A DNA stretch of 64,000 bases, taken from Lyngbya sp. HA4199-MV5. Lineage in GTDB: Bacteria > Cyanobacteriota > Cyanobacteriia > Leptolyngbyales > Leptolyngbyaceae. Shown here piece by piece: positions 48,628-57,237 of the stretch. Each line of letters opens with the position of its first letter. Positions within the stretch are counted from its first letter, which is position 1. The notes beneath the pieces were generated by a model, which had not been told where the DNA came from, did no database searches, and was given only the letters and a program-made list of their open reading frames with translations. The position numbers and the translations under genes were made by a program. The DNA lies in contig JAHHHL010000020.1 in the NCBI GenBank assembly GCA_019359375.1, positions 1 to 64,000 on the forward strand, in the 5' to 3' direction.

Positions 48628-49773
48628 CTATTCCAACTGGCTAATGAGACCATCCCCTTCAACCCGCAGTTGTCGTCCACGCCAATAGACACCCTGACCA
48701 AACGCGCCCATTAACCAAACGAGAAAACTCAGCGCATCGCGTAGAGGCAATGCCCAAAGCCATCTGACCAGTTTCGGACACGTCATGCTAGAAACTGCCA
48801 GCAGCACTTGCACGTAGCGCACCACAAAGGTAGCCAGACTGAGCACGATCGCCCAATGTGAAAACTCCGTCAGCCATAGCAGCGGAAGGCAATAGACCGT
48901 TCCATAACAGAACACCATGCTGTAATATTGGGCACCACGATTGAACCGGATCGTTCTTGCCCAGCGGAGTTCTCGTCGAAAAACCTGGGCGATGCTTTCC
49001 TGCCCTGTGTCTGATTCCAACACGTAACGAGACAGTTCAATGCGGTAGCCTGCTTGAGCAGCCCGTTTGCCCAGGTTATAGTCAGACCCAATGCGGTTAA
49101 AGTGTAGTCCACCAAAACTAGCCAGCGTTGCCTTGCGAGTGGCGATCGTGGCTCCCACTGCACACCGCAAACCGCGATCGAGCGTGCGGGCAATCAGTAA
49201 ACTGGGAATAAAGTCAAAACAGCGCCCAAACGATGCGATCGCGGCTCCTAGCGATTGAGGCTGATAACCAATAAAGGCACAGGTCACTAACCCCACCTTT
49301 TCATCCGCCAAGGGAGTCGTAACGGTTTGAATATAGTCGGCATGGACACGAATGTCGCTATCGGCAAAGATAATCAGCTCATGACGCGCTTCTTCCAACA
49401 AGTAGCTGAGATTGCTGTCTTTGTAATTAATGCCGCGTGGTTTGAGTCCATAGAACAAGCGCGCGCGATCGGCATAGGTTTCAACCACCCGCTGTAAGAC
49501 CGGAATGGCTGGATCGTGTGGATCGGTCACGCCAAACAAAACTTCATAGGCTGGATAGGTTTGTAGGCAAAACGACGACCAGTTATCCCACGCACCTGCA
49601 TCAAGACCGCAAACCGGAATAAGGATTGAAACAGGCGGCTTACCCTCCGGTGGCACACTGGCAGCGTTAATAGCAGGTGTAAAGAACTGGTGAGTGAAGA
49701 CGGCGCAGGTGAAATAGAACACGATCGAGCCGCCGATTAAAAAAATAAGTAAACATTCCAGAAGCGTAGTCAT
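48628..49773 (-). CDS. GT21-type glycosyltransferase (HpnI/ceramide glucosyltransferase-like)
   Basis: The 381-residue membrane protein has an N-terminal anchor (LLIFLIGGSIVFYFTC). A GT-A domain follows with VSILIPVCGLDAG, ELIIFADSDIRVH (DxD-type), GGLHFNRIGSDYNLGKRA and RRELRWARTIRFNRG (R-x-x-R-W). C-terminal membrane helices complete it. This D1-D2-D3-(Q/R)xxRW layout is that of GT21 enzymes acting on membrane lipids, such as HpnI in hopanoid modification. The lipid acceptor here is unknown. Confidence 0.85.
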   Translation of the reverse strand: MTTLLECLLIFLIGGSIVFYFTCAVFTHQFFTPAINAASVPPEGKPPVSILIPVCGLDAGAWDNWSSFCLQTYPAYEVLFGVTDPHDPAIPVLQRVVETYADRARLFYGLKPRGINYKDSNLSYLLEEARHELIIFADSDIRVHADYIQTVTTPLADEKVGLVTCAFIGYQPQSLGAAIASFGRCFDFIPSLLIARTLDRGLRCAVGATIATRKATLASFGGLHFNRIGSDYNLGKRAAQAGYRIELSRYVLESDTGQESIAQVFRRELRWARTIRFNRGAQYYSMVFCYGTVYCLPLLWLTEFSHWAIVLSLATFVVRYVQVLLAVSSMTCPKLVRWLWALPLRDALSFLVWLMGAFGQGVYWRGRQLRVEGDGLISQLE

Positions 49774-50121
49774 CGTTCCTTGGCGTTGAACATCATCAGC
49801 AGAGAGTTGAGTCAGCTTAAGAGGATGTAAAGCAAATTAGTAAAGGACTCTTTAACTTGAGCCACACACATTAACCATGCACATTAAAAAACAGTAGTTG
49901 TGTCTGTCCAAAACACCCAATGTTGAACATTGCAAAAAGCAGCCAGGACAAACGTTAGCTATTTAAGGCAGCGTGAAATAGAAAAACCCGTTTGACACAA
50001 ACAATACCGTTTACACCGATGTTTGACTAGATCCAGTCATACCACCATCTTCCTTTGAAGGTCTACCGCTGCAAAGGTTGCTCAAAGAACGGCAGACAAC
50101 GTTACTTTGCTGAGATGAAAA
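49774..50121. other. Gene-free interval
   Basis: These 348 bases lie between two minus-strand genes. They presumably contain the promoter of the glycosyltransferase and the 3' region of the ABC exporter. I see no ORF, RNA gene or strong terminator. Confidence 0.35.
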
Positions 50122-51768
50122 TTAGTCTAATGTGTTTAATCGTGACTCATGGTGTTGGAAAGATTCAATCTGTCCGTAGTTCAGTTTTAGAACGCGATCG
50201 CCCAAGTGAAAGTAGTGATCATCGTGACTAATCACCAGCACTGTTTTTCCCTGTTGCCGCAATTGGGGCAAAAATTCTCGGTAAAACAGGTCTTTAAACG
50301 TTGGGTCCTGGTCTGCTGCCCATTCGTCAAATACGTAAAGCGGACGATTCTCTAGATAGGCAGTGAGCAGCGTCAGCCGCTTCCGCTGACCTTGAGACAG
50401 GGCGGTGGTCGATAGCTTCCCCTCAACGACCTTTACCTTATGGTCGAGACGCAGGCGTTTGAGATAACGCTGTGCCTGAGCATCCAGATCAGTCTGGTCT
50501 AAGCCCAACAGGCGATCGAACAGATAGAAATCGGCAAACACTACCGAGAAATGCTGACGATACCACTCCTGATGATCGGCATCAATCACCTGTCTATCCA
50601 GATAAAGTTCACCCCCTTCAGGTCGATACAGCCCGGTGATGAGCTTTGCCAGCGTCGATTTACCACTACCGTTGCCGCCCACAATAAAGATGATTTCGCC
50701 TTGATGGAGCGTCAGGTCGATCGGACCCAACACAAAGCAGGCATCCTCCTGATCGGTTTGATAGGTATACGTAACACCTTTCAGCCTTAGCGTTTCCCAC
50801 TGTTGACGGGCAGGTGCGGGTACAACCATTGCTTCTGTCCGGCTTGCCAGCGACAACCCCAGCGAGTCAATCTTATCGAGCGCAATGCCGGCACGGCTAA
50901 TCGTCGGCAACTGATTCACCAACCGATCCATTGGCAGCATCAAATAGGTAAAGGTGAGGACGTACCCCGAAACGGTTTGTGGCTCCAGCGTCATAAATTT
51001 GGGTAGCGCAAACAGCACAAACCCCACGGCAAAGAAAAAGATGAGCTTACCCCAACTTGCGGTAATGGCAAACATCGTCAACCCACGCACGCTAAAGCGG
51101 CGAAAGGCTGAAGCTGTTGGCTGTAAATCTTCTTGTAAAAAGGCTTGCCGCCGCCAGTAGTGCAGTTTTAGCTCTTTGGTACCTTCCGTGACCGTCCGAA
51201 AATGCTGGAACAGATGATCCTGCTCGTCGCGGGCATGCGCCAGTAATTTTTTGCCCCGACTCAACAACCAGGTACAACTGCTGAGCGCGGCGATCGTCAA
51301 CCCAACTACTAGAAAAAAGACCTGCCAGGAGAGCCAGCCAATGTAGACAAGGCACCCTGCAACCGTGGCGAGATCAATGCAAAAAAACGGCACTAACCGT
51401 ACCGCATCCGTTACTGCTTGTATGTCATCAGTGAGCGTGGCGAGAATGCGCGGTGCGCCCAATTTTTCCAAATGAGCCAGTTCAGATGCAAGCAGTTGGC
51501 GGCTCAGGCTCAGGCGTAGTTGAAACACGGCATCTTGCGCTAACTGAATCAACATCAGTTGCGAAATCACGCTCGTCACCAGGGCTATCAGCGCCAGACC
51601 GACAAAGACCCAGGCGATCGCCGTCAATGAATACAGTGACCCCTGACCCAGCGATCGACTGATCAGCGCAATCAAACTTGCGGTGCTACCACCGCTCAGA
51701 AAGCCCGTTAAGATAGCGATCGCCACCATCCACCAGGAAGAACGCAGTAGAAAAACAATTAAACTCAT
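50122..51768 (-). CDS. Cyclic peptide export-type ABC transporter (fused permease-ATPase)
   Basis: The protein has 548 residues. The N-terminal six-helix permease is followed by an ATPase with Walker A VGGNGSGKSTLAKLI, signature TALSQGQRKRLTLLTAY, Walker B PLYVFDEWAADQDP and switch His in LVISHDDHYFHLGD. The DEWAADQDP variant and the whole layout match the PvdE/SyrD-like cyclic peptide or siderophore exporters. No peptide synthetase is nearby, so the substrate is unknown. Confidence 0.88.
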   Translation of the reverse strand: MSLIVFLLRSSWWMVAIAILTGFLSGGSTASLIALISRSLGQGSLYSLTAIAWVFVGLALIALVTSVISQLMLIQLAQDAVFQLRLSLSRQLLASELAHLEKLGAPRILATLTDDIQAVTDAVRLVPFFCIDLATVAGCLVYIGWLSWQVFFLVVGLTIAALSSCTWLLSRGKKLLAHARDEQDHLFQHFRTVTEGTKELKLHYWRRQAFLQEDLQPTASAFRRFSVRGLTMFAITASWGKLIFFFAVGFVLFALPKFMTLEPQTVSGYVLTFTYLMLPMDRLVNQLPTISRAGIALDKIDSLGLSLASRTEAMVVPAPARQQWETLRLKGVTYTYQTDQEDACFVLGPIDLTLHQGEIIFIVGGNGSGKSTLAKLITGLYRPEGGELYLDRQVIDADHQEWYRQHFSVVFADFYLFDRLLGLDQTDLDAQAQRYLKRLRLDHKVKVVEGKLSTTALSQGQRKRLTLLTAYLENRPLYVFDEWAADQDPTFKDLFYREFLPQLRQQGKTVLVISHDDHYFHLGDRVLKLNYGQIESFQHHESRLNTLD

Positions 51769-52126
51769 GAGCTAAGTAGAAACATCGAATCAATCAGACG
51801 ACATCAATCAGAGAGGGTTAACGGTTCAGTCGCTTTTAATCGTTAGCTTTGAGCAATCTACTTTCAGCCCTCAGTCGTGGTGACTACAGCTTTGGTGACT
51901 ACGTTCATCTATTTACACCTACTTAGCAGCAAACTCCGCTCCAGCATCACCGGGAGACAAAAAGCACTTTACACTCAGAAGCGCTTAGTCATATTATCGT
52001 GTCACCTTCAGGTCAAGAATGGAAGATAGCTCAAATTCGAGCCTGACCGATCGTAGTTTAAAGACTTCATTCGCTGCCATTTCGTTCTAAATGCACCTTC
52101 CCCTCCGCACTTAACAGGAGTCGCCA
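51769..52126. other. Intergenic region between divergent ABC exporter and glycosyltransferase
   Basis: These 358 bases should carry two divergent promoters. AGGAG lies 7 bases before the glycosyltransferase ATG. I see no gene or repeat. Confidence 0.35.
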
Positions 52127-53155
52127 ATGCTGTCGGCAGTGCCCGCAACTAACAAACGACCGAGTTTTTCTTTAGTGTTAGAGACTGAAAATCTAGCGAA
52201 TGCTGATCTAGAAGGCTTGGCACAGTCTTTAGCCTCACTGTCACAGCAAGACCTTCCGTTAACGGCAGCGAACGAGGTGCTGATTGTAGATAGTGGCAAT
52301 ACGCCAACCCAGTTGTTGACGGCATTGTGCGATCGCCACCCCTGGCTGAAAGTCCACCAGGCACCGCCTGAAACGGGCTATTACAAAGCAAAAATGCTCG
52401 GTGCCGCATTGACCACTGGAGAAATTGTTGTCTACTGCGATTCAGACTGCGCCTACGAACCACACTGGTTACGCTCTCTTTTAGAGCCGTTTGCAAAAGA
52501 GCCTGCGATCCAAATTGTGGCGGGCGAAACGATGACTCGCGGGGTTGGGGTTTACGGTACTGCGATGGCGCTGACGTATATTTTTCCGCAATATTCTGGA
52601 GAGCAAGCGCTGGCTCCCGTGGCTCAGTATTTTCTGAACAATGTTGCCTTTCGGCGCGAGTTTCTGTTGAAGCAGCCGATTCCAACCGCGTTGCCGCTGT
52701 ATCGTGGGAACTGCGTGATCCATGCCAAGGGTCTACGGCAACAGGGGTACACCATCTGGCGGCAACCTCAAGCAAGAGCCACCCATGCCGCACCCAGCGA
52801 CCTCTCTCACTTTTTCTGGCGGTTTTTGCTGATTGGGCACGATTATTACTGGCAACAGCAGCTATCAGCCCCCTTTCAGGAAGACCCAAAACATTTGCCT
52901 GCTAGCAGCGATCGCGATCCCACCACCAGCTTCCAGGGCAAAGTCGAGATCTTCTTCGATCGCATCCGCAAGATGGTACGACACGATCGTCGCCATCTGC
53001 TTTACTTCCCCTTTGCCATACCCGTGGCAATGGTCTCTATCCTGCTGATTTTTATTGGGTATCTCATTACCACCCGCCAACCAGATTATTTGCTCAAGAC
53101 GTATGAGCGGATTCTTGAGAGGCAGCTCACGATTTCGCAGGGAGGTTACATGTAA
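52127..53155 (+). CDS. Family 2 glycosyltransferase
   Basis: The 342-residue protein has a GT-A domain: FSLVLETENLANADLEGLAQ, EVLIVDSGNTP, GAALTTGEIVVYCDSDCAYE (DxD) and LYRGNCVIHAKGLRQQGYTI. C-terminal membrane helices follow (AIPVAMVSILLIFIGYLI), so it is membrane-attached and probably acts in polysaccharide or lipid glycosylation. The final GGYM and its stop are encoded by a dispersed palindrome (53141-53166), so the original C terminus has been replaced. Confidence 0.85.
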   Translation: MLSAVPATNKRPSFSLVLETENLANADLEGLAQSLASLSQQDLPLTAANEVLIVDSGNTPTQLLTALCDRHPWLKVHQAPPETGYYKAKMLGAALTTGEIVVYCDSDCAYEPHWLRSLLEPFAKEPAIQIVAGETMTRGVGVYGTAMALTYIFPQYSGEQALAPVAQYFLNNVAFRREFLLKQPIPTALPLYRGNCVIHAKGLRQQGYTIWRQPQARATHAAPSDLSHFFWRFLLIGHDYYWQQQLSAPFQEDPKHLPASSDRDPTTSFQGKVEIFFDRIRKMVRHDRRHLLYFPFAIPVAMVSILLIFIGYLITTRQPDYLLKTYERILERQLTISQGGYM

Positions 53156-53166
53156 CGTCCCTACGG
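53141..53166. repeat. Palindrome related to the family-B core
   Basis: GGAGGTTACATGTAACGTCC lies within a larger match to the 28-bp core of family B. It encodes the last codons and stop of the glycosyltransferase. The outer family-B ends are absent. Confidence 0.6.
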
Positions 53167-53210
53167 ATCGCCGACCACACGTTTGAAACACGACCCAAAG
53201 CCAAAGCGCT

Positions 53211-53600
53211 CTACTGCTGAATTGGAATCTTAACGCCACCATCCAAGGCAGGAGGCTTAAAGAAGTCGATCGGGTCAATCGTCGTCGTGCGCTTGGGCGT
53301 AGAAACCGAGAAGCGTTGGATAAGCGATTCGATCGAATTTTTGGGTGCAGGCTGAGTTGGTTGAGGGTTTGCTTGCATCGTGCCCAAAATACTGTTGAGT
53401 TGGTCAGTGGTGTAGGGCTTGGCAGAACGACCCGCATCAACGGAGATTGGCTTAAGAGAGGCGGGCTGAGTCACCAGCGGCGCACTCTGTACCCTTGCAG
53501 GCTTAGCAGCATTAGGCGTAACGGTTTGAGCATGAACGATCGCGCTCTGAGTGGCGATCGTGGTGATTGTAACCAGCGCACCAACCAGCAAGTTTTTCAT
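53211..53600 (-). CDS. Secreted hypothetical protein
   Basis: The 129-residue protein starts at ATG 53600, 8 bases after GAGGAG. A second ATG at 53606 is too close to the ribosome site. It has a signal peptide (MKNLLVGALVTITTIATQS, cleavage near VHAQT). A Pro/Ala-rich body contains KPYTTDQLNSILGTMQAN and IDPIDFFKPPALDGGVKI. I do not recognise the family. A 15-bp tandem repeat lies directly upstream. Confidence 0.65.
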   Translation of the reverse strand: MKNLLVGALVTITTIATQSAIVHAQTVTPNAAKPARVQSAPLVTQPASLKPISVDAGRSAKPYTTDQLNSILGTMQANPQPTQPAPKNSIESLIQRFSVSTPKRTTTIDPIDFFKPPALDGGVKIPIQQ

Positions 53601-53630
53601 CAGCATGGCTCCTCTATGTGCCTGAATGTT

Positions 53631-53700
53631 GTGCCCGAATCAAGTGCCCGAATCAAGTGTGCCCAAATCAAGTGTGCCCAAACCAAGTGTGCCCGGATCG
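53631..53700. repeat. Tandem 13-15-bp repeat upstream of a secreted-protein gene
   Basis: About five units of the type TCAAGTGTGCCCAAA follow one another, some of 13 and some of 15 bases. It lies in the leader or promoter region of the minus-strand gene ending at 53211. There is no coding frame through it. Copy-number changes by slippage could affect that promoter. Confidence 0.7.
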
Positions 53701-54101
53701 ATTGGACATGAAGCCAATCAGCATTCCTTCAACCATAATCCATTTACAGCTATCTTCATGGCATTCACACACTCGATACCTTAGACCCTAAACCCATCTC
53801 GATAAGACTTGTGCTGAATCGATGAAGAACCGCTGTAAGCCTCGACTATTGGTGGTGGTTAACAGTGCTTCAGGTGCATACGGGGCAGTTGCCCTTGGTC
53901 TAGGCAACATATTAGTCTAGGCAACATAGGAAGAGATCGGTCAAGAGATGCTCGCGATCGACGATCGCCTTCAGGTCTTCGTGTAGTGCGATATAGCCGC
54001 CACCGGATGAAACTTTATGACAGGAGTTTACCTTACTCAACCGCCATTTTGAGCCATCCAAACATCTGATTCGCGGTTAGTTCTGGCGATCGTGTGCAGC
54101 A
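53701..54101. other. Gene-free interval
   Basis: These 401 bases contain no supported ORF or RNA. A short direct repeat (GTCTAGGCAACAT, twice near 53900-53930) is the only structure I noticed. Confidence 0.35.
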
Positions 54102-54737
54102 CTAATTCGCGATCGGTACGTTCTTAAAGCCCTGTGTTTCTTTCATCAGTAGATCAACAGTATTGACCCCTTCCGGGATTTTCATCCAAACATAGCCATC
54201 GACTGAAGCATTCACCGCAAGCAAGTTAATTGAAAAGGGACTGGTCGTGCGCTTTAGCGGATCAACAGCTTCATAGGTTTCGCTAGTATCTGGATTGCGA
54301 GCGGCTGTCTCAGCGGGATTAAAAATCTGATTTAGTGCGGGTGGAGACTTATCAGACAACCGACGCAAGCGAAACTGAACATTGACAACATCTTGCTTGC
54401 CAGTGGCTGGATCTTGAATTCGCTTGACTGAAAGCAGTTCAACTTCACCAATGCTGCCAAACGCAGGTTGCACAAACTGCTTGGGCTGAATGCCTGCTGT
54501 TGCCGCAGTCGGCGATGAGATAGACTCTGATGGCGAAGGGGAGGCAATCTGAGGCGCAGTGGTAGGAGTAGGCTGTGGCTGCTGAGGTGCCGTATTGTTC
54601 GGAACTACTGCATTAGAGGTAGCTGAAGTTTGTCGCAGCGCTAGTGTTTGATAGAGCGCAAAGCCGCTGATTAACAGTGCCAGAACTGATGTTGCAAAGG
54701 CAAGCTTTGAAATTGAATTAGGATTTGGATCTCTCAT
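54102..54737 (-). CDS. Membrane-anchored hypothetical protein
   Basis: The 211-residue protein starts at ATG 54737 with GGAGGA 8 bases upstream (MRDPNPNSISKLAFATSVLA). A longer frame to 54833 has no ribosome site. One N-terminal membrane helix is followed by a Pro/Thr/Ser/Gln-rich linker. The extracytoplasmic beta-rich domain contains FGSIGEVELLSVKRIQDPAT, VNVQFRLRRLSD and ASVDGYVWMKIPEGVNTVDL, resembling DUF4352-type immunoglobulin-like folds. The function is unknown. Confidence 0.7.
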   Translation of the reverse strand: MRDPNPNSISKLAFATSVLALLISGFALYQTLALRQTSATSNAVVPNNTAPQQPQPTPTTAPQIASPSPSESISSPTAATAGIQPKQFVQPAFGSIGEVELLSVKRIQDPATGKQDVVNVQFRLRRLSDKSPPALNQIFNPAETAARNPDTSETYEAVDPLKRTTSPFSINLLAVNASVDGYVWMKIPEGVNTVDLLMKETQGFKNVPIAN

Positions 54738-54894
54738 TATAAATGTCCTCCCCTTCCACTTTTCTACTGCTCTTCTGACAGTCAAGATTAAATGTTTATG
54801 GTGTGATTCGTAAGGATAATTCTCTCCCACCAAGTTTTAGTACAAGGTTAATTTCCCTTTGCGCTGGATACCTGATGTCGATCACTTAGGATCG

Positions 54895-54989
54895 TGGATT
54901 AATTAACCTGAGCAACTTCCCGCCTGTAGGGACGTTACATGTAACGTCCCTACAGAAGAATTACACCTGATTAAATTCGCGTTCCTTAG
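54895..54989. repeat. Dispersed palindromic repeat, family B, copy 2
   Basis: The 95-bp copy matches 122-227 nearly base for base. It contains a perfect 28-bp palindrome whose centre is TTACATGTAA and whose arms begin GTAGGGACG. The region from 54990 to 55239 has no recognisable gene. Confidence 0.8.
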
Positions 54990-55349
54990 TGCTTCTAGCT
55001 CAGGCTGACATGCCATAAACCAATGCCATCTAACGCTCATCGATTCTAAACGGAGTATCTGGTGCAGATTACCTTACGTTAGGTAGATTCTGACCACATG
55101 TTTACCTCGAAAGCAAAATTTCAATGATCCAGACAGGCGGTCTCAACGTTGACAGGCACCTCACCACTATTAACAAACGGAGTACGCTGCCATTGAAAGA
55201 AGTTCGCCCGCCTCATGGAGACTGTGTTGGCACGATCGCTTACTTTGCTTCCAGACGAATTTCTTGCAAAATTTGGGCGACTTCTTCTTTTGAATGATGA
55301 TGTCGTGCCAGCACTTTGGCAGTTGAATCTAGGGGCTGTCATCAATTAC

Positions 55350-56003
55350 GATTACACATCAGTTAAATCACCTCCGGCAAAGCCGGAGGCTTATCATCTG
55401 TTAGCCCCCCAAGGGGGCAAGTTTATGCGTCTCCCAAGGAGACCCTGCCTCAGCGCAAGGGTAAGTTAAGTTGCTCCAACCGCTCATCCTCCTCTTCTTG
55501 CTTGCGAATCTAAGCACGCACGACCTGCTCATCGAGTCCCACCGTGGAAACATAGTAACCACGTGCCCAAAAACTCTCACCTGTGTAGTTGCGGGTTTTA
55601 CCAGCAAACTGGCGGGCAATTGCAATGGCGCTTTTGCCTTTGACATACCCCACAATCGCCGAAACCGCATACTTAGGTGGAATACTGATGCAGATATGTA
55701 CGTGGTCTTTGAGTAGATGCCCTTCGACAATCTCACACTCCTTTTGCCGTGCGAGTGCATGAAAGATCTCACCCATGTACTGCCGCAGTTCACCAAAGAT
55801 CACCTTCTTCCGCCGTTTCGGCATGAACACAATGTGATACTTGCAATGCCACGTCGTGTGATTTAGCTTCTGATAATCCATTTCAATTCTCCTGAACACG
55901 CGAAAGCACTTGTGCTTTCAAACAGGAGAATTTTTCTGCTATGGCTGCACCCAGTCAAACTTTTGAGCGGCTCCCCGGCAAAGCCGGGGGCTTACCCGAT
56001 TTA
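55350..56003 (-). mobile_element. IS200/IS605-type insertion sequence inside the MITE
   Basis: The element is about 650 bp and encodes a single TnpA. It is flanked on both sides by TTAC, the kind of tetranucleotide target such elements use. Subterminal hairpins CCTCCGGC/GCCGGAGG (55371-55389) and CCCCGGC/GCCGGGG (55973-55989) are the expected imperfect-palindrome ends bound by TnpA. No TnpB is present. The exact tips are uncertain by a few bases. Confidence 0.75.
55450..55881 (-). pseudogene. tnpA: IS200/IS605 TnpA with TAG at the catalytic tyrosine
   Basis: From ATG 55881 (AGGAG upstream; MDYQKLNHTTWHCKYHIVFM) the frame has the HUH motif LLKDHVHICISIPPKY at residues 57-71 and WARGYYVSTVGLDEQVVRA, then TAG at 55512-55510. 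The same frame continues IRKQEEEDERLEQLNLPLR to TGA 55452-55450. Relatives have A-Y-I-R-x-Q here. The Tyr is the DNA-attacking nucleophile and the Gln four residues on is a metal ligand. The TAG therefore removes both, and the protein should be catalytically dead unless the codon is suppressed. Confidence 0.88.
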
Positions 56004-56316
56004 GTTACAGCAAGGGTTCCAGCCCCTAGCCTGGTGTGTTGGGGCGGGCGCGACAATGCTGATACCGCAAGATTTTGGAGCTAGTTGATGACGCGCCCTA
56101 GCACTTGATTTGCAAGCAGTTGACTCAAATCCTGACGCAGACATTTGCCGATATAGAGCTTCAGCAAAGCATCCAATGCCATGTCTCGCTGCTCTGCTAC
56201 CTTCTTGAGCGATGCCAACGTATCTTTAGGAATCTGTAGAGAAACTGTTTCAGCTTCTCGTGGTCGGACTTTCAACTCTAGAGTGTCCTCGAATTCCAGA
56301 GAATCATCAAGATTGT

Positions 56317-56958
56317 TCATACGATCGCCACTGCCGATCGCAGTTTTTCCACCCATTCACCCACACCATCAGCATTGAGGCGGTAGCTGAGCGGATGAGC
56401 AATCAAGCGGGCAGTGGTTTCAAACAGGATATCGGTTTCGATTAAGCCATTCTCGCGGAGAGTGGTGCCTGTGGCGACGAGATCAACGATCGCTTCTGAC
56501 ATCCCTGTAATAGGACCCAATTCCACCGAACCGTAGAGCGGCACAATCTCCACAGGCAAATCTAGGCTATCGAAATATTCGCGGGCACAGTGGACAAACT
56601 TGGAAGCAACCCGTCCATAGAGCGGGAGTTCCAGCGCCGATCGGTAGGGGCTGGTCTCCTTCACGGCGACTGACATGCGGCATTTGCCAAAGCCCAAATC
56701 TGCCAGATGTGCCACAGGTGGCGTTTTTTCACGCAGCACATCGTAGCCAATGATGCCCAGTTGAGCCTGCCCATATTCCACATAGACGGGCACATCGTAA
56801 TTTCGCACCAACAGCGCTTTTGCCGTCCCGGTTGGGTCAGTAATTTGCAGCAGGCGGTTGGCTGGGTCGAGAAAGGCGCTAAAGTTCAACCCGACAGACT
56901 TTAACAATCGGATACTGTCGGAAAGTAGTGCGCCTTTAGGCAGTGCAACGGTGATCAT
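56317..56958 (-). CDS. hisG: ATP phosphoribosyltransferase catalytic subunit (short form)
   Basis: The protein has 213 residues from ATG 56958 ([20 protein letters not shown]). It catalyses the first step of histidine synthesis. Motifs are [36 protein letters not shown] and [20 protein letters not shown] with the PRPP loop. It has the short HisG form without the regulatory C-terminal domain, so it should need a HisZ partner, which is not in the window. A longer upstream frame is composed of GGGAGT-type repeats and is rejected. Confidence 0.95.
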   Translation of the reverse strand: MITVALPKGALLSDSIRLLKSVGLNFSAFLDPANRLLQITDPTGTAKALLVRNYDVPVYVEYGQAQLGIIGYDVLREKTPPVAHLADLGFGKCRMSVAVKETSPYRSALELPLYGRVASKFVHCAREYFDSLDLPVEIVPLYGSVELGPITGMSEAIVDLVATGTTLRENGLIETDILFETTARLIAHPLSYRLNADGVGEWVEKLRSAVAIV

Positions 56959-57237
56959 GGGGAATGGGGAGTAGGGAGTGGGGAGTAGGGGGTGAGAGGA
57001 AGGGAGTTTTGAGTTTCGTGGATCTGCCGCAATCGCCGCTTCACAGCCACTTTTGTTTTCATCCACCACACCCTACACCCCACATCCGTTTTTACAAAAC
57101 TGTAGCTTACTCGACCAAGCAACGCTGTAATTACCAGTTACACGTTTGTGTGAAAGGTGTTTTGAGCTTTGATAGAGAAGAAGGTAACTCCTTACTCCTC
57201 ACTCCTCACCCCTTACTCCTCACTCCTCACTTTCAAC
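56959..57237. repeat. Intergenic heptamer-type tandem repeats between hisG and the rppA-like gene
   Basis: Short GGGGAGT/GGGAGTA units (56958-56998) and ACTCCTC/ACTCCTTACTCC units (57189-57233) form two imperfect tandem tracts of opposite strand sense. These are the short tandem repeats common in cyanobacterial intergenic DNA. They could pair over a distance. The promoters of both divergent genes must lie here. Confidence 0.6.

Larger units (their letters stand above)
55329..56101. mobile_element. IS5-like MITE, family A, copy 4, interrupted by an IS200/IS605 element
   Basis: CTAG duplications lie at 55329-55332 and 56098-56101. The left end is GGGGCTGTCATCAATTAC and the right part runs from AGCAAGGGTTCCAGCC to TTGATGACGCGCC, reverse to copies 1 and 3. 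The middle is replaced by the IS; about 16 bases of MITE sequence expected at the junction are missing. Confidence 0.85.
55240..56320 (-). pseudogene. Antitoxin-like gene split by a MITE
   Basis: The 5' part (56320-56102, 73 codons) starts [20 protein letters not shown] and has VSLQIPKDTLASLKKVAEQR and ALDALLKLYIGKCLRQDLSQ. It runs into the MITE and ends GRVIN-stop. The 3' part (55332-55240) reads LDSTAKVLARHHHSKEEVAQ and ILQEIRLEAK-stop. Deleting the MITE and one CTAG joins them in perfect frame as LANQVLDSTAKVLAR, giving 103 residues. The pattern resembles BrnA/RHH-like antitoxins. The ATG overlaps the hisG stop (ATGA), so it was cotranscribed with hisG. No toxin partner is visible. Confidence 0.85.

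Noticed and set aside
52149-52889. 246-residue minus-strand open frame
   Set aside because: Antisense to the family 2 glycosyltransferase, which has clear motifs; this frame has none.
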